NCBI RefSeq assembly: GCF_016863315.1
Contig: NZ_BOOQ01000009.1
Span: forward strand, 282,316 to 346,315
Reading direction: 5' to 3'
Length of the DNA stretch: 64,000 bases
Origin: Planotetraspora silvatica
Lineage (GTDB): Bacteria > Actinomycetota > Actinomycetes > Streptosporangiales > Streptosporangiaceae
In this document: positions 7,415 to 16,100 of the stretch, piece after piece
Position numbering within the stretch: position 1 is the first letter of the stretch
Layout: each line of letters begins with the position of its first letter
Translations under genes and position numbers: made by a program
The notes under the pieces: generated by a model
Told to the model about the DNA's origin: nothing
Databases searched by the model: none
What the model saw: only the letters and a program-made list of their open reading frames with translations

Positions 7415-7881
7415 CACGCCCCTTTCTCGATCTTGCGAGCGATCATCCGGGAGATCCCCCGAGACACCAGGGGACCGGTCGCCGCCACATAGCCCGTCAT
7501 GACGAGAGCGGCGTACGTCCGAGCGTAGGCGATCTCGTCGGCGTGCCAGCGCAGGGCCAGGATGAGGCAGACGACGAAGCAGGTGGCGAGCCACACCCCG
7601 AACACGACGAACCCGCCGCGCGGCAGCAGGCTGCGGTGGGCCGTCATCCGGCGGGTCTTGACGAGCACGGCGACCATGGCGCCGAGCGCCGCGCAGAGCA
7701 GGACGGCCACGCCGCCGCTCAGCGGGCCGGGGACGCCGGGTTCGGTCACGATCTGCATCCCGGTCACGAACAGCGAGACGCCGATCACGTACCACGTCGG
7801 GAACCAGGGCTGTGATCTCACGGCCCTGGTCTGCGTGTCCCGGATCGTCGCGAGACTCTGTGCGGCTTCGTCGGCGTTCAC
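7414..7881 (-). CDS. four-helix membrane protein partnered with the regulator
   Basis: About 155 residues if started at the GTG at 7881, which has GAGGAG six bases upstream. An ATG at 7908 (preceded by GGAAAG) would add nine residues, but its leader would be only about ten nucleotides. After ~35 soluble residues there are four hydrophobic segments (WYVIGVSLFVTGMQIV, LSGGVAVLLCAALGAMVAVLV, FVVFGVWLATCFVVCLILAL, YAALVMTGYVAATGPLV) with a basic cytoplasmic loop TRRMTAHRSLLPRGG. No enzymatic motif is visible. Membrane partners of small winged-helix regulators like the downstream gene are common in actinobacteria, but their function is mostly unknown. Confidence 0.7.
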   Translation of the reverse strand: MNADEAAQSLATIRDTQTRAVRSQPWFPTWYVIGVSLFVTGMQIVTEPGVPGPLSGGVAVLLCAALGAMVAVLVKTRRMTAHRSLLPRGGFVVFGVWLATCFVVCLILALRWHADEIAYARTYAALVMTGYVAATGPLVSRGISRMIARKIEKGA

Positions 7882-7911
7882 GGGGGGCTCCTCGGGACGT
7901 CGCAGCATTAT

Positions 7912-7962
7912 CTTTCCATCATGGAAAGTACTTTCTGCTTTCCATAGCGTCAAGTACTTTCC
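7912..7962 (-). promoter_or_regulatory. promoter with overlapping palindromic operators
   Basis: On the minus strand a -35 TTGACG (plus 7948-7953) and a -10 TACTTT (plus 7925-7930) are separated by 17 bp. CTTTCCAT-C-ATGGAAAG (7912-7928) is a perfect inverted repeat over the start-site region, GAAAGTACTTTC (7924-7935) is a perfect palindrome covering the -10, and a further AAGTACTTTCC copy (7952-7962) overlaps the -35 edge. This is a typical arrangement for autorepression by the operon's own winged-helix regulator. Confidence 0.7.
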
Positions 7963-8040
7963 GGGGTATTTGGGGAGATAGCCGCCCTTGGTGGGGCTAA
8001 GGTCGCTTGGTAAACCCGCAGCGAGGGAGCGGAGACCCCG

Positions 8041-8760
8041 GTGAGTGAGTGGCGGACCTGGCCGGCTCTCGTGGTCGCCTCCGTGCTCACCCTGGTCTGC
8101 GCGGTCGTCGCCGGTGTCGCGGCCAGTTCCGCGGCCGCCGAGTTCACCCGGGGTCCCAGTGCGGCCGAGGTGCGGCAGGCCGCGGCGACCGAGGTCGCGG
8201 GCCGCTGGCAGACGTGGCCCGCCGGCCGGATCTTCCCCCCGACCCTCGCGTACACGGGCGAACAGGGCGGCGAGGAGAAGGCCAGCCGGGTCGGCATCTC
8301 GTCGAAGACCGACTGCAAGGGCGCCGTCGACGCCACGCTCCAGGCGGCCGTCCGGACCGCTGGATGCAGGGCGATCCTGCGGGCGACGTATCTGGACGCA
8401 CTCCAGGGCATGGTCGTCACGATCGGTGTCGCGGCCTTTCCCGACGCCCGGTCGGCGGACGCCGCCGAGGCGGCGCTGCCCCAGCAGGGGAAGCCCTCCC
8501 CGGGCCTGCGCGCCCTGGCCTTCGACGGCACCGTGACCGACCGGTTCACCGCGGCCGCCCGCCAGGCGGCCACCCTGCGGCAGGCCGGGCCGTACATCGT
8601 CCTGACCACAGTTGGCCAGGTCGACGGGCGTCCCGCCCGCGCGCTGGGCAAGCAGCGCCCGGCGATGTTCTCGTTCACGGACGACCTCTCCGAGCGAGTC
8701 GCCGACGCTCTCACCGTCCCGTCACCTCTCGAATGCGGGGGCAAGGAGGCGCCGTGCTGA
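8041..8760 (+). CDS. membrane-anchored protein paired with mycosin (copy A)
   Basis: 239 residues, GTG start. One N-terminal membrane helix (about residues 8-32), then an extracytoplasmic domain with RWQTWPAGRIFPPTLAY, RVGIS and AGCRAILRATYLDALQGMVVTIGVA. Cysteines in KTDCKGAV and AGCR are retained in the paralogue at 10014 and may form a disulfide. No known domain recognised. Its stop overlaps the GTG of the mycosin gene, implying coupled translation and a shared job, such as an accessory subunit or chaperone of the protease (inference). The pair is duplicated immediately downstream. Confidence 0.7.
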   Translation: MSEWRTWPALVVASVLTLVCAVVAGVAASSAAAEFTRGPSAAEVRQAAATEVAGRWQTWPAGRIFPPTLAYTGEQGGEEKASRVGISSKTDCKGAVDATLQAAVRTAGCRAILRATYLDALQGMVVTIGVAAFPDARSADAAEAALPQQGKPSPGLRALAFDGTVTDRFTAAARQAATLRQAGPYIVLTTVGQVDGRPARALGKQRPAMFSFTDDLSERVADALTVPSPLECGGKEAPC

Positions 8761-10004
8761 GACGCCTGGCGCTCGGAGTCGTCACGACCCTCACGGCCGC
8801 AGCGCTGCTGCTCCCCGGCACGACCGGTACGGCTCTCGCGGACTCGGTCCGTACGAGCCAGCAGTCGGTGTTGCGGACGCTCGACGTCGAGCACGCGTGG
8901 AAGGTCACCAAGGGGCGAGGGGTGACGGTCGCCGTCCTCGACTCCGGCGTGGACGCCCGGCATCACGACCTGGCCGGATCGGTGATCACCGGCAAGGACT
9001 TCACGGACGGCGCGACGCCGCGCGGAACCGCTGAGGTGCGCCTGCACGGCACCTACATGGCGTCCCTGATCGCGGGCCACGGGCACGGCCCGGGAGCGGC
9101 CGACGGAGTCATGGGGGTCGCGCCGCAGGCGAAGATCCTCTCCGTCCGGGTGATCCTCGAGGACGAGGAGGCGGGCTTCCGGAAGTTCAACTCCGACCCG
9201 CGGTACGCGGGAGTGGTCGCCAAGGGGATCCGGTACGCCGTGGACCGCGGGGCGGACGTGATCAACCTGTCGATCTCCAAGGACCGGCCCACGGAGGCCG
9301 AGCGGGAGGCCATCCGCTACGCGATCTCCAAGGGCGTCGTCCTGGTCGCGGCGGCGGGCAACGACGGCACGGGCAAGCGGACCGCGCCGTACTCCTACCC
9401 GGCCGCGATCCCCGGCGTGATCTCAGTGGCCGCCGTGACGCCGGCCCTGATCCGCGCCTCGTTCTCCAACCGGAACTCCTCCGTCCTCGTGGCGGCGCCG
9501 GGCGTCGACGTCCTGGGCGCGGGCCCCGGCGACGAGTACTGGGTGGGCCGGGGCACCTCGCAGGCCACCGCGCTGGTCTCGGGAGTGGCGGCGCTGATCA
9601 AGTCGCGCCACCCGGCGATGTCCCCCGCTCTCGTGGCCCAGGCGCTGAGCTCGTCGCCGGCCAGGAAGGCGGCCTACAACACGGGAACAGGCTTCGGCGT
9701 CGTCGACGCCGCCCGCGCCCTGACCGCCGCGAACACCCTGGCCCGCCACCGGGCCACCGCGTCGGGTCCCGGAGTGCAGGATCCGGCCCGCGCCGTCGGG
9801 AAGGGCGCCCACGACACGCCCGTCGCCGTGAAGGTGCGCCGCGATCAGCGGACGATCGCCATCTCCGGCGGCATCGCCCTCGCGGGGCTGGTCAGCGCGG
9901 CCGCCAGTCTGATCGTGCTGATCCTCCTCCTCCGCCGGGCACGACGGGAGGAACACGACGATCTCGCCATGTCGCCTCCTCAGCCTCCGGGCCTTCCGAC
10001 GTAG
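8754..10004 (+). CDS. mycosin-like subtilase (S8), catalytically complete
   Basis: 416 residues from the GTG at 8754, preceded by a strong AAGGAGG site and overlapping the previous stop by seven bases. Signal peptide (1-30, ending TALAD), subtilisin-type catalytic domain with Asp63 (AVLDSG), His98 (RLHGTYMAS), oxyanion Asn203 (AAAGNDG) and Ser269 (GRGTSQA), then a linker and a C-terminal membrane helix (about 372-393) with a basic RRARR stop-transfer. This is the layout of mycosins (MycP), the membrane-anchored proteases of type VII secretion systems. No eccB/C/D/E or WXG100 gene is visible in the window, so its secretion system, if any, is encoded elsewhere. Confidence 0.88.
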   Translation: MLRRLALGVVTTLTAAALLLPGTTGTALADSVRTSQQSVLRTLDVEHAWKVTKGRGVTVAVLDSGVDARHHDLAGSVITGKDFTDGATPRGTAEVRLHGTYMASLIAGHGHGPGAADGVMGVAPQAKILSVRVILEDEEAGFRKFNSDPRYAGVVAKGIRYAVDRGADVINLSISKDRPTEAEREAIRYAISKGVVLVAAAGNDGTGKRTAPYSYPAAIPGVISVAAVTPALIRASFSNRNSSVLVAAPGVDVLGAGPGDEYWVGRGTSQATALVSGVAALIKSRHPAMSPALVAQALSSSPARKAAYNTGTGFGVVDAARALTAANTLARHRATASGPGVQDPARAVGKGAHDTPVAVKVRRDQRTIAISGGIALAGLVSAAASLIVLILLLRRARREEHDDLAMSPPQPPGLPT

Positions 10005-10013
10005 CATCGAATC

Positions 10014-10889
10014 ATGCCGCCCGAGGAGCCCAGGACACCGCCCGGTGGTCGGCGTGGACTGCCTCTGGGCTCGTCCGCCGGCCGGGTACGAGCGCGTCGC
10101 TGGCCCGCGTCAGGCAGACGGGCGATGGCGGCCCAGGCCGCGAAGGAACAGGCGGAGCTCAGGCGGGGCCTCCGGTTCCGCTCCCTCTTCCTGACGTTGA
10201 TGGGCGTGGTGCTCGCCGTCGCGGCCCTCGACATCCTGCTGGGCTCGGTCGGGCTGATCCAGGAGACGCGCTCGCGTCCCCTCACCGACGAGGAGCGGGC
10301 CCAGTACGCCGCGCAGGACGTGGCCAGGCGGTGGCACGCCTGGCCGGTCGGGATGGTCTTCCCCGAGGAGCTTCCGTACAACGGCCTCGGCCGGGCCCAG
10401 CAGTACGCCCACCGCGTCGGTGTGGCCCCCGAGGAGGTCTGCGCCACGACGGTCGACTCGCCCGTCGCCTCGGTCCTGCGCGAGCAGGGTTGCCGGACGA
10501 TGTTGCGGGCCACCTACGTCGACCAGACGTCGACGTTCGCCATCACCGTGGGCGTCGCCGTCCTGAAGGACGAGGACGCCCGGCTGGACGCGGCCACCAA
10601 GCTGCCCGTGGACGACCGGGTGGGCATCCGGCCCGTGGCCTTCCCCGGGACGGTGACCGACATGTTCGGCGCCGCCCAGCGGCAGCGGACCGGATGGGTG
10701 GGAGCGGGGCCGTACATCGTCTTCTCCGCCGTCGGGTACACCGATGGCAGGACCCGCGACTCCGTCCCCATGGAGGAGCAGTTGAACAGCGAGATGTGGC
10801 CGACGGCCGAGTCGATCGCCGGACGCATCGCGCGGTCCCTGGGCGAACCGCCCGACGTCCCGCGCTGCACCCAGGGGAACGTGTGCTGA
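10014..10889 (+). CDS. membrane-anchored protein paired with mycosin (copy B)
   Basis: 291 residues, ATG start nine bases after the stop of mycosin A. Paralogue of the protein at 8041: RWHAWPVGMVFPEELPY, HRVGV, QGCRTMLRATYVDQTSTFAITVGVAV, and the same order of conserved blocks. It differs in having ~55 extra N-terminal residues rich in Arg, Pro and Gly before the membrane helix (about 56-80). The cysteines EVCAT and QGCRT are kept, and the C-terminus PRCTQGNVC parallels the CGGKEAPC end of copy A. The gene end overlaps the GTG of the pseudo-mycosin. Function unknown; the conserved pairing with a mycosin argues for a common complex. Confidence 0.7.
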   Translation: MPPEEPRTPPGGRRGLPLGSSAGRVRARRWPASGRRAMAAQAAKEQAELRRGLRFRSLFLTLMGVVLAVAALDILLGSVGLIQETRSRPLTDEERAQYAAQDVARRWHAWPVGMVFPEELPYNGLGRAQQYAHRVGVAPEEVCATTVDSPVASVLREQGCRTMLRATYVDQTSTFAITVGVAVLKDEDARLDAATKLPVDDRVGIRPVAFPGTVTDMFGAAQRQRTGWVGAGPYIVFSAVGYTDGRTRDSVPMEEQLNSEMWPTAESIAGRIARSLGEPPDVPRCTQGNVC

Positions 10890-12067
10890 AGCCGATCGCG
10901 CTGTGCGCCGCCGTCGCGAGCGCCCTGCTGGCCGCGGGGCCGACCTACGCGGCGCACGCCGAGTCGAGGCCCGGCGCGGGCGAGGAGCGCTGGGCGCTGG
11001 ACGCGATCAACGCCGAGGAGGCGTGGAAGGTCACCAAGGGCGCCGGTGTGACCGTGGCCCTGCTGGGCGCCGAGCAGGTGGACGCCGAGGTGTCCGAACT
11101 CAAGGGAAGGGTCACGCAGGGGCCCGATCTGTCGGGCGCGCTCTTCGACGACTCCCTGGACAACTCGCCGGACAAGTCCACGGGCGACGTCACCGCCGCG
11201 GCGTCGTTGATCGCCGGAAACGGCGGCGGCCCGTCCGGTGTGGCGCCTGAGGCGCGGATCCTGTCCATCAGGGTCGCCACCGGCGAGCCTGAGCTGATCG
11301 CGGCCGATCCCCAGTCCGGACCCACCGGGGCCCAGGACAGTCCCATGGCGCGCGGCATCCGGTACGCCGCCAACCACGGGGCCACGGTCATCTGCATCCC
11401 GATCGCGGGCTACGGGATCGACCGGGCGGACCGCGAGGCGGTCTCCTACGCGCTGTCGCGCGGGATCGTCCTGGTCGCGGCGGCGGGGGACGGGGGCCGG
11501 TCGGCGTACACCCAGCAGACGGGCACCTCCTACTGGCGCTTCCCCGCGGGCTATCCCGGTGTCATCGGCGTGGCGGGCGTCGACAGGCAGGGCCGTAAGA
11601 CCACCTCCAGCAGTGACAACCTGTCGGTCCTCGTCTCCGCTCCGGGGGCCGACGTGCCGGTGGTCCTGCCCGGGGGCAAGCACGGCACGGTGTCGGGGAC
11701 CGGCGCGTCGAGCGCGCTCGTGGCGGGGACAGTCGCGCTGATAAAGGCGAAATATCCGAATATGGCGCCCGAACTCGTGTCGCGGGCGCTCAGCTCGACC
11801 TCGCACCCCAGTCCGAACGCCGGCTATGACGACAAAGTGGGATTCGGTGAAGTCGACGCGGGGGCCGCGATTGCCAAGGCGGCCGAACTGGCGGGATACG
11901 CCCAGGCGGCCCCCGTGCGGGACGATCTCCACTTCGGGAAGGGGCCGATGTCCGAAGCGCCCATGCGCCCGGGGCCCGATCCGGTTAGGCTCTGGATCTA
12001 CGCAATCGCCGCCCTCGTCGGCCTGGGCGGGTTCTGCGGCGCGATCGTCGTCCTCAGCCGCAGGTGA
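10883..12067 (+). CDS. mycosin-like pseudoprotease (catalytic residues lost)
   Basis: 394 residues from the GTG at 10883. Alignment by eye with mycosin A is straightforward (EAWKVTKGAGVTVA, SLIAGNG, GVAPEARILSIRVAT, ARGIRYAANHGA, GIVLVAAAGD, ALVAGTVALIKAKYP, C-terminal membrane helix about 369-391 ending LSRR). Every active-site position is altered: Asp63 becomes Gly62 (VALLGAE), His98 becomes Asp102, Asn203 becomes Asp203 (AAAGDGG) and Ser269 becomes Gly274 (SGTGASSA). The reading frame is intact, with good codon use, and the signal peptide and anchor are kept, so it is a maintained pseudoenzyme and not a decaying gene. A regulatory or scaffolding role beside the active copy is an inference. 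Confidence 0.88.
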   Translation: MLKPIALCAAVASALLAAGPTYAAHAESRPGAGEERWALDAINAEEAWKVTKGAGVTVALLGAEQVDAEVSELKGRVTQGPDLSGALFDDSLDNSPDKSTGDVTAAASLIAGNGGGPSGVAPEARILSIRVATGEPELIAADPQSGPTGAQDSPMARGIRYAANHGATVICIPIAGYGIDRADREAVSYALSRGIVLVAAAGDGGRSAYTQQTGTSYWRFPAGYPGVIGVAGVDRQGRKTTSSSDNLSVLVSAPGADVPVVLPGGKHGTVSGTGASSALVAGTVALIKAKYPNMAPELVSRALSSTSHPSPNAGYDDKVGFGEVDAGAAIAKAAELAGYAQAAPVRDDLHFGKGPMSEAPMRPGPDPVRLWIYAIAALVGLGGFCGAIVVLSRR

Positions 12068-12077
12068 TCACATGTTG

Positions 12078-12093
12078 GCCGCCATTTGGCGGC
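12078..12093 (+). terminator. short hairpin after the mycosin unit
   Basis: GCCGCC-ATTT-GGCGGC followed by GTTTCGG, ten bases after the stop of the pseudo-mycosin gene. Small stem without a clean T-tract; a plausible weak terminator. Confidence 0.45.
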
Positions 12094-12146
12094 GTTTCGG
12101 ATTTCGACGACAGGGCGACATCAAGTTTCGCTAAGGTCCATGCCTC

Positions 12147-12518
12147 ATGGGGTACGAGTTGCGCGTGGAGCGTGCAGCACCGCTCGCCTACGCCGAACTC
12201 GCGAGCGTGATCTCGGCCGGCGCCGGATTCGAGCTGCGCGGGACGCAGGAGGCCGGCGAGCTGGTCGCGTGGCACGGTGACTCCGCGCATCACATCGCGA
12301 CCTGGTCGGGACGGCTGGCCGGTCGGCCGGGATCGGACTGGCAGGTGGCCCAGCTGGCCCGCGTCGCCGACATGCTCGGCGGATGGCTCGTCGGCGAGGA
12401 CGGCGAGACCTACGGGCTCAGGAACGGCGTCGTCGAGCAGGTCAACGGCTCCGCGACGTACGAGTTCGGGAAGCTCGAGGAGATCGTCGCCGCCGGGCCC
12501 ACCGAATGGAGCACCTGA
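12147..12518 (+). CDS. small conserved-type hypothetical protein
   Basis: 123 residues, ATG start. No recognised domain. The sequence is acidic and soluble-looking with no signal peptide or membrane helix. The middle (WSGRLAGRPGSDWQVAQLARVADMLGGWLVGEDGETYGL) suggests a small alpha/beta fold. The stop overlaps the start of the alkyltransferase-like gene by 13 bases, so the two are probably cotranslated. The overlap is the only functional hint. Confidence 0.65.
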   Translation: MGYELRVERAAPLAYAELASVISAGAGFELRGTQEAGELVAWHGDSAHHIATWSGRLAGRPGSDWQVAQLARVADMLGGWLVGEDGETYGLRNGVVEQVNGSATYEFGKLEEIVAAGPTEWST

Positions 12519-12823
12519 GCCGACGGCGCGGTGAGCCCCCGCCGTACGCCGAGAGAGTGCTCGACCTGGTCGAACGCATCCCGAAAGGTCGGGTCATGTC
12601 CTATGGGGACGTGGCGGAATACCTCGGGGAGGGCGGGCCGCGGCAGGTGGGCCGGGTCATGTCGACGTGGGGCGGCGCCGTTCCCTGGTGGCGTGTGATC
12701 AGAGCCGACGGTTCGGCCGCGCCCGGCCTGGAGAGCGAGTGCCTCGCCCGATGGCGCGAGGAGGGCACCCCCCTCAGGGGCACCCGGGCGGACATGCGCA
12801 GAGCCCGCTGGGACGGTGTTTGA
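12506..12823 (+). CDS. alkyltransferase-like (ATL) DNA repair protein
   Basis: 105 residues. It has the DNA-binding half of O6-alkylguanine-DNA alkyltransferases: helix-turn-helix around YGDVAEYLGEGGPRQVGRVMS with the base-flipping Tyr33 and the Arg50 finger. The alkyl-acceptor PCHRV motif is replaced by PWWRV (60-64), so the reactive cysteine is Trp61. This is the hallmark of ATL proteins, which bind O6-alkylguanine without repairing it and hand the lesion to nucleotide excision repair. The start at 12506 is favoured by homology length (about 100 residues). The neighbouring adnAB and uvrD2 genes fit a DNA-damage context. Confidence 0.88.
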   Translation: MEHLSRRRGEPPPYAERVLDLVERIPKGRVMSYGDVAEYLGEGGPRQVGRVMSTWGGAVPWWRVIRADGSAAPGLESECLARWREEGTPLRGTRADMRRARWDGV

Positions 12824-12855
12824 TTGCCGCGCCCCTCGGGTGGCGGCTGGGCTTT

Positions 12856-12985
12856 GTGCATGATCACGGGTGGCGTTTCCGCAGGTCGTGGCGTACGCGT
12901 ACGAATGTGTGCATGATCACGTGGGAGGTTTGGGCAGGTCACGGGGCATGATCCCGAACCTGTGCATGATCACGCCAAAGGGGGC
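12856..12985. repeat. intergenic GTGCATGATCACG repeat patch 1
   Basis: Three copies of GTGCATGATCACG (12856-12868, 12909-12921, 12962-12974) spaced exactly 53 bp, with a variant GGCATGATCCCG (12945-12956) and CGCAGGTCG / GGCAGGTC spacers between them; the patch ends CCAAAGGGGGCGG. The same units and the same end recur at 23258-23390. It fills the 318-bp gap before adnA; no gene is supported there. Confidence 0.8.
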
Positions 12986-13141
12986 GGCTTGTGTGAGAGT
13001 GGTGAGACTCACGCGAGCCGCCTTGGATGTCCCATATCCGCCGGTCATGTCCGGCGTGTCGTGCGGCTGATCGCGACCACGTCGCGCTGTACTGGTCAAG
13101 CGGGCACGATCTATCCCAGTGTTCTGATGGAATTCTGAGCT

Positions 13142-16100
13142 GTGAGTGGTCAGAAATACCGTTTGGTGCGCCGGGGCGGGGTGAGCCGTTCCGCCCCCGT
13201 CCTGGACGAGCATCAGAGGGCCGTCGTCGAGCACGAGAGCGGCCCCCTGCTCGTGCTGGCCGGACCGGGCACCGGCAAGACCACCACCATCGTGGAGACC
13301 GTCGTCGACCGCATCGAGCGGCGCGGCGTCGATCCGGAACGGGTCCTGGTCCTCACCTTCAGCCGCAAGGCCGCCGGTGAGCTGCGCGAGCGCATCACAG
13401 GGCGGATGCGCAGGACCACGAGGACCCCGCTCGCCCTGACCTTCCACAGCTACGCCTACGCCCTGCTGCGCCGTGAGGCCGTCCTCGCCGGTGAGCCGCC
13501 TCCGCGCCTGCTGACCGGACCGGAACAGCTCCTGGAGATCCGCAGACTCCTCCACGGTGAGCTGGAGGACGGAGCCGAGCGCTGGCCGGACCGGATGCGC
13601 GAGCTCCTCAAGACCCGGGGATTCGCCGAGGAACTGCGTGACTTCCTGTCCCGGGCGGCCGAGCGCGGGCTGGACGGCGACGCGCTGATCGACCTCGGGC
13701 GCACGCACGGCAGGGCCGACTGGGAGGCGGCGGGCCGGTTCTCCTACCGCTATCAGGACCGCTTCGACCTCGATCCCGTGCCGTCGATGGACTACGCGGA
13801 GCTGATCCGCGAGGCCGCCGGGCTGCTGACCGACGGCGAGGTCAGGAGACGTGAGCGGGACGCCTACGACGTCGTGCTCGTGGACGAATACCAGGACACC
13901 GATCCGGCACAGGAGTTCCTGCTCCAGCAACTCGCCGGGGACGGGCGTGACCTGATCGCGGTGGGGGACCCCGACCAGTCGATCTACGGCTTCCGCGGCG
14001 CCGACGTGCAGGGGATCCTGCGGTTCCCGGAGAGGTTCCGCACGGCGGGCGGCGGCGAGGCCCCGGTCATCGCGCTCGGCGTCTGCCGCAGGAGCGGCCC
14101 GGAGTTGCTGGAGGCGTCCCGCCGCGTCGCCTCCCGCCTGCCCGCGGGCCGCCACCGTGCGCTCGCGCCGCTCGCCGACGCCGAGCCGGGCGAGGTCTCG
14201 GTGCTGCTCGCCGACAGCGACAGCCAGGAGGCCGCCGTGGTGGCCGACACCCTCCGCCGGGCCCATCTCCTCGACGGCGTGCCCTGGTCCGGGATGGCCG
14301 TCCTCGTCCGCAGCGCCGCCCGGCAGCTTCCCCTGCTGCGGCGGGCGCTCATCACGGCGGGCGTGCCCGTCATCGTGGCAGGTGACGAGCTGCCGCTGGT
14401 CCAGGAGCCGGGAGTGCGGCCGCTGATCACGTTGCTGAAGGTCGCCGTGCACTCGTCGTCCCTCGACGTCGCGACCGCGGAGGAGTTGCTGACCGGAGCC
14501 CTGGGCGGCACCGACATGATCGGCGTCCGCCGGTTGCGCCGGGCCCTGCGCGTCGCCGAGCACGAGGCCGCGTCCGCGTCGGAGGCCGCCGCCGAGGAGG
14601 GGCAGCCGGCCCTGCCGTTCACGGCCAGGTCGTCCGACGAGATGCTCGTCGCCGCTCTCAGGGACGCCCGCGAGCTCGTCAACGTCGAGCCGCACGTGGG
14701 CGCGTCCGCCGAACGGGTCGCGAAGCTTCTGAAGATCGCCCGCGACGCCGTACGGCGCGGCCACGGCGCGGAGGACGTGCTCTGGGACGTCTGGCAGGCC
14801 AGCGGTCTCGCGGAGCGGTGGACCGAGACCAGCCTGTCCGGAGGGTCGAGGGGAGTCCAGGCGGACCGGGACCTCGACGGCGTCGTCGCGCTGTTCGACC
14901 ACGCGGCCCGGTTCACCGACCGGCTGCCCAAGGCCGGCATCGAGGTGTTCCTCGACGACCTGACCTCCCAGGAGATCGCCGGCGACTCCCTCGCCGAGCA
15001 GGCCCCGGAGGGCGACGCCGTACGGATCCTCACCGCGCACCGGTCCAAGGGCCTGGAGTGGGACGTGGTGGTGATCGCCGGCGTGCAGGAGGGCGTCTGG
15101 CCCGACCTGAGATTGCGGGGGTCGCTCCTCGGAGCCGAGGAGCTCGTCGAGCTGTCCGCCGGGATCGCCCTCGACAGCACTCAGGCGACGGCGGCCGCCC
15201 TGTCCTCCAAGCTGCTGGCCGAGGAGCGGCGGCTGTTCTACGTCGCGACGACCCGGGCGCGGCGCAAGCTGGTGGTCACCGCCGTGGGCGGCGAGGACAC
15301 CGACGAGCGCCCGTCGCGGTTCCTCACCGAGCTGCTTCCCGGAGGCGTCGAGGAGGCGACCGTCGACGACCGCGCCCGCTGGCTGAACATGTCCGCTCTG
15401 GTGGCGGACCTGCGGGCGGCCGTGTGCGACTCGACCAAGCCGGAGTCGCTCCGCCGCGACGCGGCCGGGCACCTCGCCCGGCTGGCGCGTGCGGGGGTGC
15501 CCGGCGCGAGCCCGCGGGACTGGTACGCGATGACGCCGCTCTCCGACGACCGGCCTCTGGGCTGGCCCGACGACATCGTGCGCATCTCGCCCTCGGCCGT
15601 GGAGAACTTCACCAAGTGCGGGCTGCGGTGGGTGCTGGAGACCGCGGTGGGCGCGGGCAACTCCAGCGTGACTCAGAGCCTCGGGTCGGTCATCCACGCG
15701 ATAGCCGTACTGGCGGCTGAAGACGGCGTGGACCTGGTCGCGCGGCTCGACGACGTCTGGGAGCAGTTCGACTTCGGCGGCGTCTGGTTCAACCGCAAGC
15801 AGCGCAAGGTCGCCGAGCAGATGGTCGAGCGGTTCGTACGGTGGCACGAGGAGAACCCGCGCGAGCTCGTCGCCCAGGAGGAGGCGTTCACGGCGGTGGT
15901 CGCCGAGGGCGTTCACATCCGGGGCCGCGTCGACCGGGTGGAACGCGACGGCGACGGCCGGGCCGTCATCATCGACATCAAGACCGGCGCCTCCAAGCCG
16001 AAGGACGATGAGCTCGACCGGCATCCGCAGCTCGGGGTGTACCAGCTCGCCACGCTGCTCGGGGCGTTCAAGCGGCACGGCCTCGTCGAGCCGGGGGGCG

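Noticed and set aside
8754..12067. Mycosin genes as evidence of a local type VII secretion system.
   Set aside because: No EccB/C/D/E or WXG100 gene is present in the window; stand-alone mycosins are common in actinobacteria.
10883..12067. Second mycosin as a decaying pseudogene.
   Set aside because: The frame, ribosome overlap, signal peptide, conserved core and C-terminal anchor are all intact; only catalytic residues are changed.
12506..12823. Active O6-methylguanine methyltransferase (ogt/ada).
   Set aside because: The acceptor cysteine is replaced by Trp (PWWRV), so the protein cannot accept the alkyl group.
12856..12985. Evenly spaced GTGCATGATCACG repeats as a CRISPR array.
   Set aside because: The intervening sequences resemble one another and themselves contain variant copies; the repeat is only 13 bp; there are no cas genes.
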